Source of the DNA: Photorhabdus asymbiotica
GTDB taxonomy: Bacteria; Pseudomonadota; Gammaproteobacteria; Enterobacterales; Enterobacteriaceae
DNA: 64,000 nt
Assembly: GCF_003634575.1 (NCBI RefSeq)
Contig: NZ_RBLJ01000002.1
Span: forward strand, 744,001-808,000
Direction: 5' to 3'
Position numbers and translations under genes: made by a program. Position 1 is the first letter of the stretch. The number at the start of each line of letters is the position of its first letter. Below are positions 10,362 to 19,329 of this stretch, piece after piece. The notes under the pieces were generated by a model. It did no database searches. It was not told the DNA's origin and saw nothing but the letters and a program-made list of their open reading frames with translations.

Positions 10362-11063
10362 ATGGAACCCTCCTGGTTCACTTTAGTACTCGATTCTTTT
10401 TGGCCTATGCTTTATGCCGGTTTTACTTTCACTATTCCACTCACTCTGATTACCTTTACCCTTGGTATCATACTGGGTTTTATCGTTGCACTAATCCGGC
10501 TTTACGGTCCGAAACCCTTTGTTGCTGTCGCTAAATTCTATGTATGGCTGATCCGTGGTACGCCACTGCTTGTACAACTGTTTCTTATTTTTTATGCTTT
10601 ACCCAGCGTCGGTATTACGCTAGGCGCATTTACCTCAGCCGTTATCGGTTTCACTCTGAATATCGGTGCCTATACATCTGAGGTAATCCGCGCTACTTTA
10701 TTATCCGTGCCAAAAGGGCAGTGGGAAGCCGCTTATTCTATCGGCATGAGCTGGACACAATCATTACGCCGGATCATTCTGCCTCAAGCCGCTAGAATCG
10801 CTATTCCACCTCTCTCAAACACATTTATTTCACTGGTGAAAGATACTTCGCTGGCCTCAGTAATCACAGTACCGGAACTTTTCCTTGCCGCACAACGTAT
10901 TGCCGCAGTGACTTATCAACCTCTCATTCTTTACACCGAAGCTGCAATAATTTATCTGATAATCAGTTCAGTATTATCATCATTACAAGCCCGCCTGGAA
11001 AAGAAGTTTTCGCAAAAGAGTGATACAAAGGAATTAGAAAATGATACAGCTCAACGGCATTGA
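10362..11063 (+). CDS. Cystine/polar amino acid ABC transporter permease
   Basis: 233-residue inner-membrane permease of the HisM/YecS (TcyL) type. About five membrane segments; the EAA loop reads EAAYSIGMSWTQSLRRIILP, the ATPase contact. N-terminal part includes WLIRGTPLLVQLFLIFY, diagnostic of polar amino acid permeases. The C-terminus overlaps the ATPase start by 23 bp, so the two are translationally coupled. The product probably forms a homodimer, as no second permease is present. Confidence 0.9.
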   Translation: MEPSWFTLVLDSFWPMLYAGFTFTIPLTLITFTLGIILGFIVALIRLYGPKPFVAVAKFYVWLIRGTPLLVQLFLIFYALPSVGITLGAFTSAVIGFTLNIGAYTSEVIRATLLSVPKGQWEAAYSIGMSWTQSLRRIILPQAARIAIPPLSNTFISLVKDTSLASVITVPELFLAAQRIAAVTYQPLILYTEAAIIYLIISSVLSSLQARLEKKFSQKSDTKELENDTAQRH

Positions 11064-11805
11064 AAAAAGTTTTAACGGGCAAAAGGTCCTGCAAAATATC
11101 GATCTTACCATTGAGGAAGGCAGCCTTACCGCATTAATCGGTCCATCAGGAAGCGGCAAAAGCACGCTGTTACGCTGTATCAACTTATTAGAAATTCCTC
11201 AGTCCGGGAAGCTGCAAATTGGTAATGAAAGTATGACCTTCATCGGTAAAGAACGAATTGCTCACAAGGACGTACAACGAATCCGTCAGCAAACCGGCAT
11301 GGTGTTTCAAAACTTCCAGCTTTTTCCTCACCTCACCGTCATTGAAAACATTATGGAAGGGTTGATCTGGGTTCAAAAATGGTCACATGAACAGGCAAAA
11401 AAACGGGCGCTCGAACTGCTGGAAAAGGTGGGTATGTTACATAAAGCTGATGTCTTGCCAGCCACTCTATCCGGTGGTCAGCAGCAGCGTGTCGCGATTG
11501 CCAGGGCACTGGCACCTTCGCCCAAAGTGTTATTATGCGACGAGCCAACTTCCGCGCTTGATCCAGAATTATCCCAGGAAGTTGTCGCCGTATTAAAGCA
11601 GTTAGCTAAAGAAGGAACCACTATGTTAATGGCCACCCATGATCTGCGTCTGGCTGCTAATCTTGCTCACAACGTCATATTTTTAGAATCTGGGGAAATT
11701 ATCGAATCGGGAACATCGAAAACGATTTTTACCCGGGCCCTTAAACAACGTACTGTGGAATTTGTTTCAACCTTAACCAATACCTTACCGGATTGGGAAA
11801 TATAA
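11041..11805 (+). CDS. Cystine/polar amino acid ABC transporter ATP-binding protein
   Basis: 254 residues, GlnQ/HisP/YecC (TcyN) class ATPase. Walker A GPSGSGKST (about 33-41), Q-loop MVFQNFQLFPH, signature LSGGQQQRVAIARA, Walker B VLLCDEPTSALDPE, H-loop ATHDL. It couples ATP hydrolysis to the permease just upstream, whose gene it overlaps. Confidence 0.94.
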   Translation: MIQLNGIEKSFNGQKVLQNIDLTIEEGSLTALIGPSGSGKSTLLRCINLLEIPQSGKLQIGNESMTFIGKERIAHKDVQRIRQQTGMVFQNFQLFPHLTVIENIMEGLIWVQKWSHEQAKKRALELLEKVGMLHKADVLPATLSGGQQQRVAIARALAPSPKVLLCDEPTSALDPELSQEVVAVLKQLAKEGTTMLMATHDLRLAANLAHNVIFLESGEIIESGTSKTIFTRALKQRTVEFVSTLTNTLPDWEI

Positions 11806-11897
11806 TCCACCGTTAAAAATACCTTGTCATCATTGCTCCTTACATCAAATCAATGATGATCAAATAAATAAATTTTTTGACAGATTGGAGAAACAAA

Positions 11898-12671
11898 ATG
11901 AAAGTATTCTTTACCGCATTATTAGCTGGTGTCATTCAATTCGGCATTGTACATTCTGCCAGTGCAGAATCTAGCCTTGATAAGATTAAATCAACGGGTG
12001 TATTCAAAATCGCTACCGAAGGAACCTATCCACCCTTTACCTATCACGATGCTTCAGGAACTTTAACCGGTTTTGATGTTGAGATTGGCCGCGAAATTGC
12101 CCATCGCCTAAATGTCAAAGCAGAGTTCACTGAAGGAAAATGGGATGGGCTTATTGCCGGCCTGGATGCTAAACGCTACGACGCTGTAATCAATCAAGTC
12201 GCTATTACGCCAGAACGCAAGAAAAAATATGACTTTTCCGCTCCGTATATTATCTCCAAGGCCGTACTTATCACCCGCCAAAACAATGACAGTATCAAGA
12301 CGTTTAGTGACCTTAAAGGTAAAACATCAAGCCATAGCTTAACCAGCAACTATGCGCAGTTAGCAAAACGTTTTGGTGCTGAAATCGTCCCTACCGAAGG
12401 ATTTAATCAGGCAATCGATCTGGTTGCTACAGGCAGGGCTGATGCAACCATCAATGATAATTTGTCCTATCTGGATTTTAAAAAACACAAACCTAATGCG
12501 CCGGTAAAAGTTGTCGCATCTGAACCCAATGGCGATCAGGTCGGTATTCTAATCCGTAAAGGCGAACCAGAATTACAAGCGGCTATCGATAAGGCACTCA
12601 CCGACATTAAAGCTGATGGCACCTATCTGCAAATTTCTACCAAGTATTTCGGTACCGACGTTTCCAAATAA
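11898..12671 (+). CDS. Cystine/polar amino acid ABC transporter, periplasmic binding protein 2
   Basis: 257 residues, SBP family 3, paralogue of the protein at 9318. I chose the ATG at 11898 (MKVFFTALLAG), which follows TTGGAG by a good spacing and gives the same length as the paralogue; an earlier in-frame start at 11877 would spoil the signal peptide. Cleavage is likely after residue 23 (ASA before ESSLDKIK). It keeps TEGTYPPFTYHD and the TPERKKKYDFS segment and has the TYPPF form seen in TcyJ. Placed 92 nt after the ATPase, it probably shares the transporter with binding protein 1. Confidence 0.9.
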   Translation: MKVFFTALLAGVIQFGIVHSASAESSLDKIKSTGVFKIATEGTYPPFTYHDASGTLTGFDVEIGREIAHRLNVKAEFTEGKWDGLIAGLDAKRYDAVINQVAITPERKKKYDFSAPYIISKAVLITRQNNDSIKTFSDLKGKTSSHSLTSNYAQLAKRFGAEIVPTEGFNQAIDLVATGRADATINDNLSYLDFKKHKPNAPVKVVASEPNGDQVGILIRKGEPELQAAIDKALTDIKADGTYLQISTKYFGTDVSK

Positions 12672-12762
12672 GAAAGTGACCCTCTTTTCTTTCAAGAGAT
12701 GGTTTCTCTTAATACCTGGAATATTGTACAGTACTTAAAATATGGGTAGCGAAGGTCTGACA

Positions 12763-12811
12763 CAGAATTCTGAACACATTCAACCATGCAACGGAAGCGT
12801 TCAGAATTCTG
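12763..12811. repeat. 13-bp perfect inverted repeat, each arm itself palindromic
   Basis: CAGAATTCTGAAC (12763-12775) and GTTCAGAATTCTG (12799-12811) are exact complements with a 23-nt spacer. Each arm includes the 10-bp palindrome CAGAATTCTG. No T run follows at once, so it is more like a protein-binding pair or a cruciform than a terminator. Confidence 0.7.
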
Positions 12812-13146
12812 CACTTCTGTTTATTAAATTACGCTAAATTTTACCACTGATAATATTTCATTTTATCCTTATTTAAAATATATTCCTTTTGGAAAGTATT
12901 GTCTGATGAAATTATTGATATTCTCATTTATCCCTCTTCCCCATAGAAGATAGAATTTAAGGCTATAAATTGAATCTGGTTGCTCACCTAATTCAAGTTC
13001 ACAGAAACATTATCAGATAAAACAGTACAGTATCTGAATTCACCGCCTGAATTATGTTTAATAAATTATTATTTATTTCCAGACGGGATTAAAACAATCT
13101 GTCACAGAAAAATACCATTAATATTTCCCTTAAAATATTGAAACCG

Positions 13147-13170
13147 GCATCTTCAAGTTGAATGGGTATA
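13147..13170. repeat. Decayed ERIC terminus
   Basis: GCATCTTCAAGTTGAATGGGTATA-like 24-nt end matches about 17 of 24 positions of the terminal segment of the ERIC copy at 19861 (reverse complement), ending in GGGTATA. Only one end is recognisable. Confidence 0.45.
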
Positions 13171-13533
13171 AATAATCACAAAAACCTTATCAAAAATACT
13201 TCCTCAATTAATAATTGGCGGCTTATTACGATTTATTATTACTCCATTATTAAGGATGGCAAATAATATATAGCATTGCTGAATCAACTAATCATAATTT
13301 TATATTTGAAATTCGTATCGATATTTGAGAGTATCCTTCCCGCATGCATTATAGATGAAATAATTTAATTAATAGGCAGAAATTTCATCCATAAATATTA
13401 TCTTTAATAAATAGTGTTTGGGAGCTAACAATATATTTCAGGAACCAAAATCTTTGGTTCTTAAAGAAGGGCATTTGATCTACACCCCCTTCTGATATCA
13501 CTCAGAATAAATTATGGAAGAGCTTTAAATTAA

Positions 13534-13665
13534 GCGGAGATAAATGTAGAACCCTTATCTCAATTTCATCGTTATAAGAGGTAAATATAATGCAAGTTCA
13601 TTATCTTAATATTATTACTAGCGGAGATAAGTATAATGCGAAACCATTATCCTAATATTATCATC
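13534..13665 (+). repeat. Degenerate triple repeat of ribosome-binding site and start region
   Basis: Three consecutive units of about 43-45 bp begin GCGGAGATAAATGTAG (13534), GAGGTAAATATAATGC (13578) and GCGGAGATAAGTATAATGC (13621). Each has an SD and an ATG, followed by a CATTATC-TAATATTATT-like stretch in units 2 and 3. Unit 1 reads ATG TAG, unit 2 opens a 21-codon ORF (13590-13655), and unit 3 is the actual start of the flavoprotein gene. Confidence 0.7.
13590..13655 (+). CDS. Possible 21-residue upstream ORF overlapping the flavoprotein start
   Basis: ATG at 13590 preceded by GAGGT gives MQVHYLNIITSGDKYNAKPLS and stops 18 nt inside the next gene in another frame. Its first residues (MQVHYLNIIT) mirror those of the main gene (MRNHYPNIII), so it may be a broken duplicate start. 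If translated it could modulate initiation at 13636. Confidence 0.3.
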   Translation: MQVHYLNIITSGDKYNAKPLS

Positions 13666-15450
13666 GGTGGAGGTCCTGCTGGGCTAAATATGGCCCTTGA
13701 ATTTAGTAAACGCGGGATTGAATATCTCTTACTTGAAGCAAACGAGACTGTTGGTGGTCAATGGGATCGATTTCCCGTATGTGGAGAACTGATCTCACTC
13801 AACAAAAAATATGTTCCCGGAGACAATCATACCTACCGGATGCGCTATGACTGGCACACCCTCAGCACCATTGACGCTGAAGATGTGGCAAATGATCCAA
13901 AACTTCGATTTACAGAATGGACATCAGCGCATTGGCCATCAGCAAGAATCTATAAAGAATACCTAAAATACGTGGCTGAAAAAATGGGGCTCGTAAAGTG
14001 TATACGCACCAATATGCGCGTTCGGCGTATAACGAAAGAGAATGAACATTTTATTATCGAAATTTCTGATTCTCTGCATATCTCAGCGGATCGGATATTT
14101 TGTGCTACCGGCGTATCAAAGCCGATTGTGCCAGATATCAAAGGACTTAATACTGAGACCTGTACCTTTTACGAGAACTTCGATCCAAATACCGCTACTG
14201 AGCGCTATAGAAATAAAATTGTTGTGGTACTTGGACGAGGTAATTCTGCTTTCGAAATTGCACACCACCTTATCGATATCACAGCCGAAACGCGTGTTGT
14301 CACGAGATCATTACCGCTATTCGCCCGACAAACTCATAACGTGCATGATTTGCGAGCTCAAGTCTCAGATGTTTTCGATTTAATGCAACTCAAATCCAAC
14401 AATAATATTGTCAGTGACCGCATTGTTGAAATTCGTCGAATTGCTAGTGGGAAGCATAAAGGGCGGTTATTAGTCAGCTACGAGACACCCTGCCCACATT
14501 GGTCTCCACCAAGATGGATGAAGCGAACAGGTATCGTTGACGATGTCATTGTATGCTGTGGATTCAACTATACCTTATCAGATATTTTCGACATGGATAC
14601 TGTTCGACCAGATGTTGATGAAAAAGGCAAATACTGTTTACTCACATCAAGTTGGGAATCAGTGAACGTACCTGGGCTCTATTTTATTGGTGCCCCTATG
14701 CGAGTCAATGATCCAGATGCCGCCTCCGGATTTGTGCATGGCTTCCGATGTAATATTCAAGCGCTTGGAAATATCATCGCTGAGAAATATCACAGCATAG
14801 CTCTCAAGCCAATATTTGAATGCAGAATACCTCTTAACAATCCTTCTGACGCGCTGGTATCTCTCTCCAAGTTTCTCGTAGACCTTGTCAGTACAAGCAT
14901 GCCACTATTTGAGCTTTTCAGTTATTTTGGAAACATTGTTACATTCGAAGAGTGTGATGATGAAAATGTTGTATGCGCGCGCGTATGGCCTCCATTTTCA
15001 CGAGAATATAACAACGAGCGTTGGGGAGATAAGCAAAATCGCCTTGAGGTAGTATTCGAGTATGGATTCTATCGATATGGCAATGGCCAGCTCCCGACAC
15101 ATTACTTTACGTTACCCGCTGATCATTTCGACACTTCTCAAAGTGCTTATATCCACCCCGTGTTTCATGTTTTCCGCGAGGGTGTAGAAGTGAACTCCTT
15201 TCATATGCAAGAAAGTCTTATTGGTCGTTGGGACCTTGATGACTATGTAAATGCCGAGACTAATGTTGATCAGTACAGGAACGTCGCTTTCAATGCCTGC
15301 GCCTGCGCACTTGGCATTGAAGAGCGCAGAAGCATGTTGCCCGTGCTTGATGAGTTTGTCGATAAGTGCTACCCCCTCATGAGCGAAAAGGAGATCGCAG
15401 AAGCGCTTCGGATTCAACCAAACTTGGCATTACTTGCTAAGCAATCATGA
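13636..15450 (+). CDS. FOXRED2-like FAD/NAD(P)-dependent oxidoreductase
   Basis: 604 residues. FAD-binding GGGPAG at 11-16 with the acidic strand end LLLEANETVGGQW, a second dinucleotide site LGRGNSAFE (199-207), an ATG-type motif FCATG (155-159), and a C-terminal FAD segment ASGFVHGFR. The order and the features LISLNKKY, RYDWHTL, LGRGNSAFE and GFVHGFR resemble eukaryotic FOXRED2/ERFAD, a flavoprotein of the FMO superfamily; I do not see the FxGxxxH fingerprint of classical FMOs. The C-terminal 170 residues are not a known fold to me. No signal peptide, so probably cytosolic. The substrate is unknown; an amine or thiol oxidation is a guess. The following gene is a LysE-type exporter, suggesting production and export of a modified amino acid. 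Confidence 0.75.
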   Translation: MRNHYPNIIIGGGPAGLNMALEFSKRGIEYLLLEANETVGGQWDRFPVCGELISLNKKYVPGDNHTYRMRYDWHTLSTIDAEDVANDPKLRFTEWTSAHWPSARIYKEYLKYVAEKMGLVKCIRTNMRVRRITKENEHFIIEISDSLHISADRIFCATGVSKPIVPDIKGLNTETCTFYENFDPNTATERYRNKIVVVLGRGNSAFEIAHHLIDITAETRVVTRSLPLFARQTHNVHDLRAQVSDVFDLMQLKSNNNIVSDRIVEIRRIASGKHKGRLLVSYETPCPHWSPPRWMKRTGIVDDVIVCCGFNYTLSDIFDMDTVRPDVDEKGKYCLLTSSWESVNVPGLYFIGAPMRVNDPDAASGFVHGFRCNIQALGNIIAEKYHSIALKPIFECRIPLNNPSDALVSLSKFLVDLVSTSMPLFELFSYFGNIVTFEECDDENVVCARVWPPFSREYNNERWGDKQNRLEVVFEYGFYRYGNGQLPTHYFTLPADHFDTSQSAYIHPVFHVFREGVEVNSFHMQESLIGRWDLDDYVNAETNVDQYRNVAFNACACALGIEERRSMLPVLDEFVDKCYPLMSEKEIAEALRIQPNLALLAKQS

Positions 15451-15560
15451 TTATATTGTACTAGATGTATACTGCGAAATTTAACTAACACGGCAGGGGC
15501 AGGATAACAATTTTTATCTAAAAAATTCATGTCCCTGCATCAGATGACGAAGGCTACTTT

Positions 15561-16202
15561 ATGTTCACAGATTTTACTACACTTCAAGGTCTGTTAGGAC
15601 TCTTACTGACTAGCTCAATACTAATCGCTATTCCTGGCCCAAGTATCATGTTTATTGTGGGGCAAGCGCTGTCAGTAGGACGGGCCAACGCATTACGTGG
15701 AGTGATTGGTAATGCAATCGGAACCTATTGCGTTGCCGTGGTCCTTGCCTTGGGAATTGGCTCTTTGCTCACACAATCCAGCACAGCTTTGATGGTTATT
15801 CGTTTGCTGGGTGCTATTGCCTTACTGGTCATCGGTTTTCAATATATTTTTTTCTCGAAGCCGCTGCAAGCTGGGGAGAATATTAGTTCCAAGAAAAATA
15901 AACAAACATTGGCACTAGGAATAATCGTTGGTGCAACAAATCCGAAAGCATTGATTATGTTTGGTACGATAGTTCCAAGCTTTTTAACCGAAGGAATAGA
16001 CAGCCCTATTTTATCCCTGCTCAGTTTTTCATTGATACCGATTGGCTTAGGCTTGGTGATAGATACAGCATGGGTCGCTGCCGCGCATGCGGTGAGTTTG
16101 CGCGCATCTTTTACTGAAAAAAGAATGAAGTTAGTGAATATACTGGGTGGAGGAATGATAATCATAATGGCTATTTTTTTAGCAATGGGAGCTCTACTTT
16201 GA
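15561..16202 (+). CDS. LysE/RhtB family amino acid exporter
   Basis: 213 residues, about six membrane helices. The N-terminal region (LIAIPGPSIMFIVGQALSVGR) carries the PGP motif of the LysE superfamily, followed by RANALRGVIGNAIG and the central TNPKALIMFG. It starts at an ATG after GAAGG. Members export amino acids or derivatives such as homoserine and threonine; the substrate here is unknown. It lies 110 nt downstream of the FOXRED2-like gene on the same strand and ends convergent to rraB. Confidence 0.85.
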   Translation: MFTDFTTLQGLLGLLLTSSILIAIPGPSIMFIVGQALSVGRANALRGVIGNAIGTYCVAVVLALGIGSLLTQSSTALMVIRLLGAIALLVIGFQYIFFSKPLQAGENISSKKNKQTLALGIIVGATNPKALIMFGTIVPSFLTEGIDSPILSLLSFSLIPIGLGLVIDTAWVAAAHAVSLRASFTEKRMKLVNILGGGMIIIMAIFLAMGALL

Positions 16203-16353
16203 AAAATCAGCAGATATTAACGTTCAGTTCAATTGGAATATAAATTCCTATAAAAAGGAAATAAGAATTAACCACTGCTTTAAATTAATAAAGGGTAACT
16301 TACAGAGTGGAAACCTGTAAGCTATCCCTCTATTTATTTCTTACTTCGATACC

Positions 16354-16770
16354 TTAATGAAGCCTATCTCCTCCGTGCTCTGATAGATCGTCTTCATCAT
16401 CTTCATCTTGTTCATCAGGATCTTCAAAGTAAGTACCCCAGCCATCATAATTGACACCGATTTTTTCGGCCAGATTCATCAGTTGTTCAACTTGGGTATC
16501 GATCAGCTCTGCATTCAATCCACATTCACTGATAGCATCACAACACATAAGGATAGTGCCATCCTCAATCTCCAATTCTTCCGCATCGGTCACTTCATAA
16601 CCTAGTTTAAAGGCTTCAACAGCAGCCTTTTCCAATAGATTAAAATCTTCTGCAGAAAAGTGGTGTTCAATGGCATAAAGCGCATCTGGGTCACTACCAT
16701 CTTCCAATAACTCTTCAATAATAAGGCGCGTTTCTTCGCGCTGTTCTTCTAAGTCTTTTTGATTTGCCAT
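16354..16770 (-). CDS. rraB: Ribonuclease E inhibitor RraB
   Basis: 138 residues, the same length as E. coli RraB (YjgD), which binds the C-terminal scaffold of RNase E and lowers mRNA decay. Start at [16 protein letters not shown] (16770) by family agreement; an earlier in-frame codon (16785) is less likely. Very acidic C-terminus ([12 protein letters not shown]) as in the family. Divergent from argI, as in E. coli. Confidence 0.95.
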   Translation of the reverse strand: MANQKDLEEQREETRLIIEELLEDGSDPDALYAIEHHFSAEDFNLLEKAAVEAFKLGYEVTDAEELEIEDGTILMCCDAISECGLNAELIDTQVEQLMNLAEKIGVNYDGWGTYFEDPDEQDEDDEDDLSEHGGDRLH

Positions 16771-16871
16771 ACCCAATACCCTCAATCAGTTGGCTGTCCT
16801 GGCGTTCATTCTCCCACACCACAGTCAGCCTAACCACTGTTTACATCAAAGAAATCTAACACGGAGTTGAA

Positions 16872-16910
16872 ATTGAATTTTTATAGATATAAATTGAATA
16901 TAAATGCATA
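16872..16910 (+). promoter_or_regulatory. Two ARG boxes (ArgR operator) for argI
   Basis: Box 1 (16872-16889) TGAAT-TTTT-ATAGA and box 2 (16893-16910) TGAAT-ATAA-ATGCA fit the ARG-box consensus TGAATwwwwATTCA. Box starts are 21 bp apart (18 plus 3), the classic spacing for an ArgR hexamer. They overlap a likely promoter (TTGAAA at 16867, TATAAA near 16888), so arginine-loaded ArgR should block transcription. Confidence 0.85.
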
Positions 16911-16934
16911 AAGTGAATACAGAGGTACCCAATA

Positions 16935-17951
16935 ATGAATCCATTATATCAACGTAATTTCCTAAGGTTACTTGATTTTTCTTCAACAGAAATCCACTCC
17001 TTTCTAAAACTGGCTGCTGAATTAAAATCGACCAAAAAATCTGGTGCTGAAAAAGCTTTATTAACAGGCAAAAATATTGTGTTGATCTTTGAAAAAGATT
17101 CCACCCGTACCCGCTGTTCATTTGAAGTAGCTGCTTTTGACCAGGGGGCAAATATCACTTACCTCAGCTCTAGTGGCAGCCAGATTGGCCACAAAGAATC
17201 AATTAAAGATACCGCTCGTATACTTGGTCGCATGTATGACGGTATTCAATATCGCGGCTATGCTCAAAAAGTCGTCGAAACACTAGCAGAACACGCCGGC
17301 ATCCCCGTATGGAATGGCCTGACAAATGAGTTTCATCCTACCCAGTTACTGGCAGATTTACTCACTATCCAAGAACATCAACCAGAGAAACCGCTATCAG
17401 AAATCAAATTTGCCTATCTGGGTGATGCCCGTAACAATATGGGGAATAGTATGCTAGAAGCCGCTGCATTGATCGGTATGGATGTTCGACTAGTTGCTCC
17501 TAAAGAATACTGGCCAGATGCAACACTGGTTGCTGAATGCCAAAAGCTGACTGAAAAAATCGGTGGTAAAATTACGCTAACTGAAAATATCGCCGAGGGT
17601 GTTAAAGATGCTGATTTTCTTTATACCGATGTCTGGGTTTCGATGGGAGAGCCAAAAGAAATTTGGCAACAGCGAATTAGTCTACTGAAACCTTATCAGG
17701 TCAATATGGATGTAGTGAAAATGACAGGTAATTCACAGGTAAAATTCCTGCACTGCTTGCCTGCATTCCATGATGAAGAAACAGCATTAGGTAAGCAACT
17801 GGCGGCCGAGTTTGATATGTATGGCGGACTGGAAGTCACCAATGAAGTTTTTGAGTCAAAACACAGTATTGTATTTGATCAGGCAGAAAATCGCCTACAT
17901 ACCATTAAAGCAGTAATGGTAGCAACACTGGCAAAGGATTTGAAAATCTGA
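16935..17951 (+). CDS. argI: Ornithine carbamoyltransferase
   Basis: 338 residues (E. coli ArgI 334). Makes citrulline from ornithine and carbamoyl phosphate in arginine synthesis; cytosolic trimer. Carbamoyl-phosphate site STRTR at 56-60, FHPTQ motif, ornithine/catalytic HCLPAFHD near the C-terminus. The GAGGT SD stands before the ATG. Repressed by ArgR through the upstream boxes. Confidence 0.97.
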   Translation: MNPLYQRNFLRLLDFSSTEIHSFLKLAAELKSTKKSGAEKALLTGKNIVLIFEKDSTRTRCSFEVAAFDQGANITYLSSSGSQIGHKESIKDTARILGRMYDGIQYRGYAQKVVETLAEHAGIPVWNGLTNEFHPTQLLADLLTIQEHQPEKPLSEIKFAYLGDARNNMGNSMLEAAALIGMDVRLVAPKEYWPDATLVAECQKLTEKIGGKITLTENIAEGVKDADFLYTDVWVSMGEPKEIWQQRISLLKPYQVNMDVVKMTGNSQVKFLHCLPAFHDEETALGKQLAAEFDMYGGLEVTNEVFESKHSIVFDQAENRLHTIKAVMVATLAKDLKI

Positions 17952-18024
17952 TTACTTAAGATATCTGTAAGATTATGTCTATAAAGGCGAATGCTGCCAA
18001 TATCATTTTTCTTCCGGCAAGTAC

Positions 18025-18052
18025 TTGCTGTGAGATTTTTCACGAGTATAAT
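18025..18052 (+). promoter_or_regulatory. Likely pyrBI promoter
   Basis: TTGCTG (18025-18030) and TATAAT (18047-18052) with a 16-bp spacer, 26 nt upstream of the pyrL start. Position relative to the leader peptide and attenuator matches the E. coli pyrBI arrangement. Confidence 0.7.
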
Positions 18053-18077
18053 GCGCCGCAATTTGCCGGGAGAAATC

Positions 18078-18191
18078 ATGGAAAACAACGCTTATTTTCG
18101 TCAAGCTAAAATACGAGTGCAACTGCCCGAAGGCAGCCAGCAGCCATTGTTTTTCCCGCAGCTAAACCGATCATTTAATGCCCCTCAATGA
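18078..18191 (+). CDS. pyrL: pyrBI operon leader peptide PyrL
   Basis: 37-residue leader starting MENNAYFRQAK after GGGAG. Its coding sequence ends inside the attenuator hairpin, with the stop at 18189-18191 in the 3' arm, and it includes TTGTTTTTCCC, the U-rich pause tract. At low UTP RNA polymerase pauses there, the ribosome catches up and blocks the terminator. The E. coli PyrL is 44 residues with little sequence conservation, so the call rests on position and architecture. Confidence 0.85.
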   Translation: MENNAYFRQAKIRVQLPEGSQQPLFFPQLNRSFNAPQ

Positions 18192-18204
18192 GGGGCTTTT
18201 TTTT
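18180..18204 (+). terminator. UTP-sensitive attenuator of pyrBI
   Basis: GCCCCTC-AAT-GAGGGGC (18180-18196, 7-bp GC-rich stem, 3-nt loop) followed by eight T. The pyrL stop lies in the 3' arm, so translating ribosomes can prevent the hairpin, as known for pyrBI. Confidence 0.92.
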
Positions 18205-18262
18205 GCCCGGTAATCAATTGAGATCGCTACACCCGGATGTCAGCATTAGAGGAGAGTGAAAA

Positions 18263-19186
18263 ATGGCTAATCCGTTATATCGCAAACATATCATCTCGAT
18301 AAATGATTTGAACCGCGAAGAGCTGGAATTGGTATTGCAAACTGCCGCCGCCCTGAAAACCAGACCACAGCCTGAATTGCTGAAACACAAGGTTATCGCC
18401 AGTTGTTTCTTTGAAGCATCTACTCGTACTCGCCTCTCTTTCGAAACAGCAATTCACCGTCTTGGTGCTTCAGTAGTCGGTTTTTCGGATAGTAGTAATA
18501 CTTCCCTGGGAAAGAAAGGCGAAACACTGGCAGATACTATTTCCGTTATCAGCCAATATGTTGACGCTATCGTGATACGCCATCCACAAGAAGGTGCACC
18601 GCGTCTGGCTTCTGAATTTTCCGGTCATACTCCGATTATCAATGCTGGTGACGGTGCAAATCAGCATCCGACTCAAACCTTGCTGGATCTATTCACTATT
18701 CAGGAAACCCAGCAACGGCTGGATAGTCTGAATATCGCCATGGTTGGTGACCTAAAATATGGTCGCACCGTTCATTCTCTGTCACAAGCACTGGCGAAAT
18801 TTAATGGCAACCATTTTTATTTTATCGCCCCAGAAGCACTAGCAATGCCAAATCATATTCTGCATATGCTGAACGAAAAAGGGGCTACTTATAGTCTGCA
18901 TACCAATATTGAAGAAGTCTTACCCGAGTTGGATATTCTTTACATGACTCGCGTACAAAAAGAACGCCTTGATCCATCCGAATACGCCAATGTAAAAGCA
19001 CAATTTGTCCTACGTGCTACTGATTTAACTGGAGCAAAAGAGAACCTCAAAATTCTGCATCCGCTACCACGTATTGATGAGATTACTGTTGATGTAGATA
19101 AAACACCTTATGCTTATTATTTCCAACAGGCAGAAAATGGTATTTATGCTCGTCAAGCACTATTATCTTTAGTTTTAAGTGAATGA
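18263..19186 (+). CDS. pyrB: Aspartate carbamoyltransferase catalytic chain
   Basis: 307 residues (E. coli about 311). Makes carbamoyl-aspartate from aspartate and carbamoyl phosphate, the committed pyrimidine step. Carbamoyl-phosphate site STRTR at 53-57, [10 protein letters not shown], and HPLPRIDEI near the C-terminus. Forms the dodecamer with PyrI. Strong GAGGAGAG SD. Controlled by the pyrL attenuator. Confidence 0.97.
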   Translation: MANPLYRKHIISINDLNREELELVLQTAAALKTRPQPELLKHKVIASCFFEASTRTRLSFETAIHRLGASVVGFSDSSNTSLGKKGETLADTISVISQYVDAIVIRHPQEGAPRLASEFSGHTPIINAGDGANQHPTQTLLDLFTIQETQQRLDSLNIAMVGDLKYGRTVHSLSQALAKFNGNHFYFIAPEALAMPNHILHMLNEKGATYSLHTNIEEVLPELDILYMTRVQKERLDPSEYANVKAQFVLRATDLTGAKENLKILHPLPRIDEITVDVDKTPYAYYFQQAENGIYARQALLSLVLSE

Positions 19187-19329
19187 TTAAGACAAAGAAA
19201 ATACTTGTTAATCCGCGAACATAACCGGTTATTATTTTCTTTCTAGAATGGAAGGAATATCGATTCTTAATAATTGTCTGGAGGGTGAATACAGAAAAGT
19301 TTTACCAAAATGTATTCACAAAAAATACT

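Larger units (their letters stand above)
12672..13635. other. 964-bp gene-free accessory stretch
   Basis: No convincing gene on either strand. It contains a long inverted repeat (12763-12811), a decayed ERIC end (about 13147-13170), AT-rich filler, and a degenerate triple repeat (13534 onward) leading into the flavoprotein gene. It looks like a patchwork of insertion scars. Confidence 0.65.

Noticed and set aside
12763-12811. Inverted repeat as an intrinsic terminator of the second binding-protein gene
   Set aside because: It lies 92 nt after the stop with no T run after the 3' arm and an unusually long loop, so I kept it as an unexplained repeat.
14942-15030. GC/GCGC-rich stretch in the flavoprotein gene (GCGCGCGCGT)
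   Set aside because: A short run inside a good coding frame; no further structure.
17975-18109. 44-residue frame upstream of pyrL (MSIKANAANI...)
   Set aside because: It covers the pyrBI promoter and overlaps pyrL in another frame; no SD worth noting and no family match.
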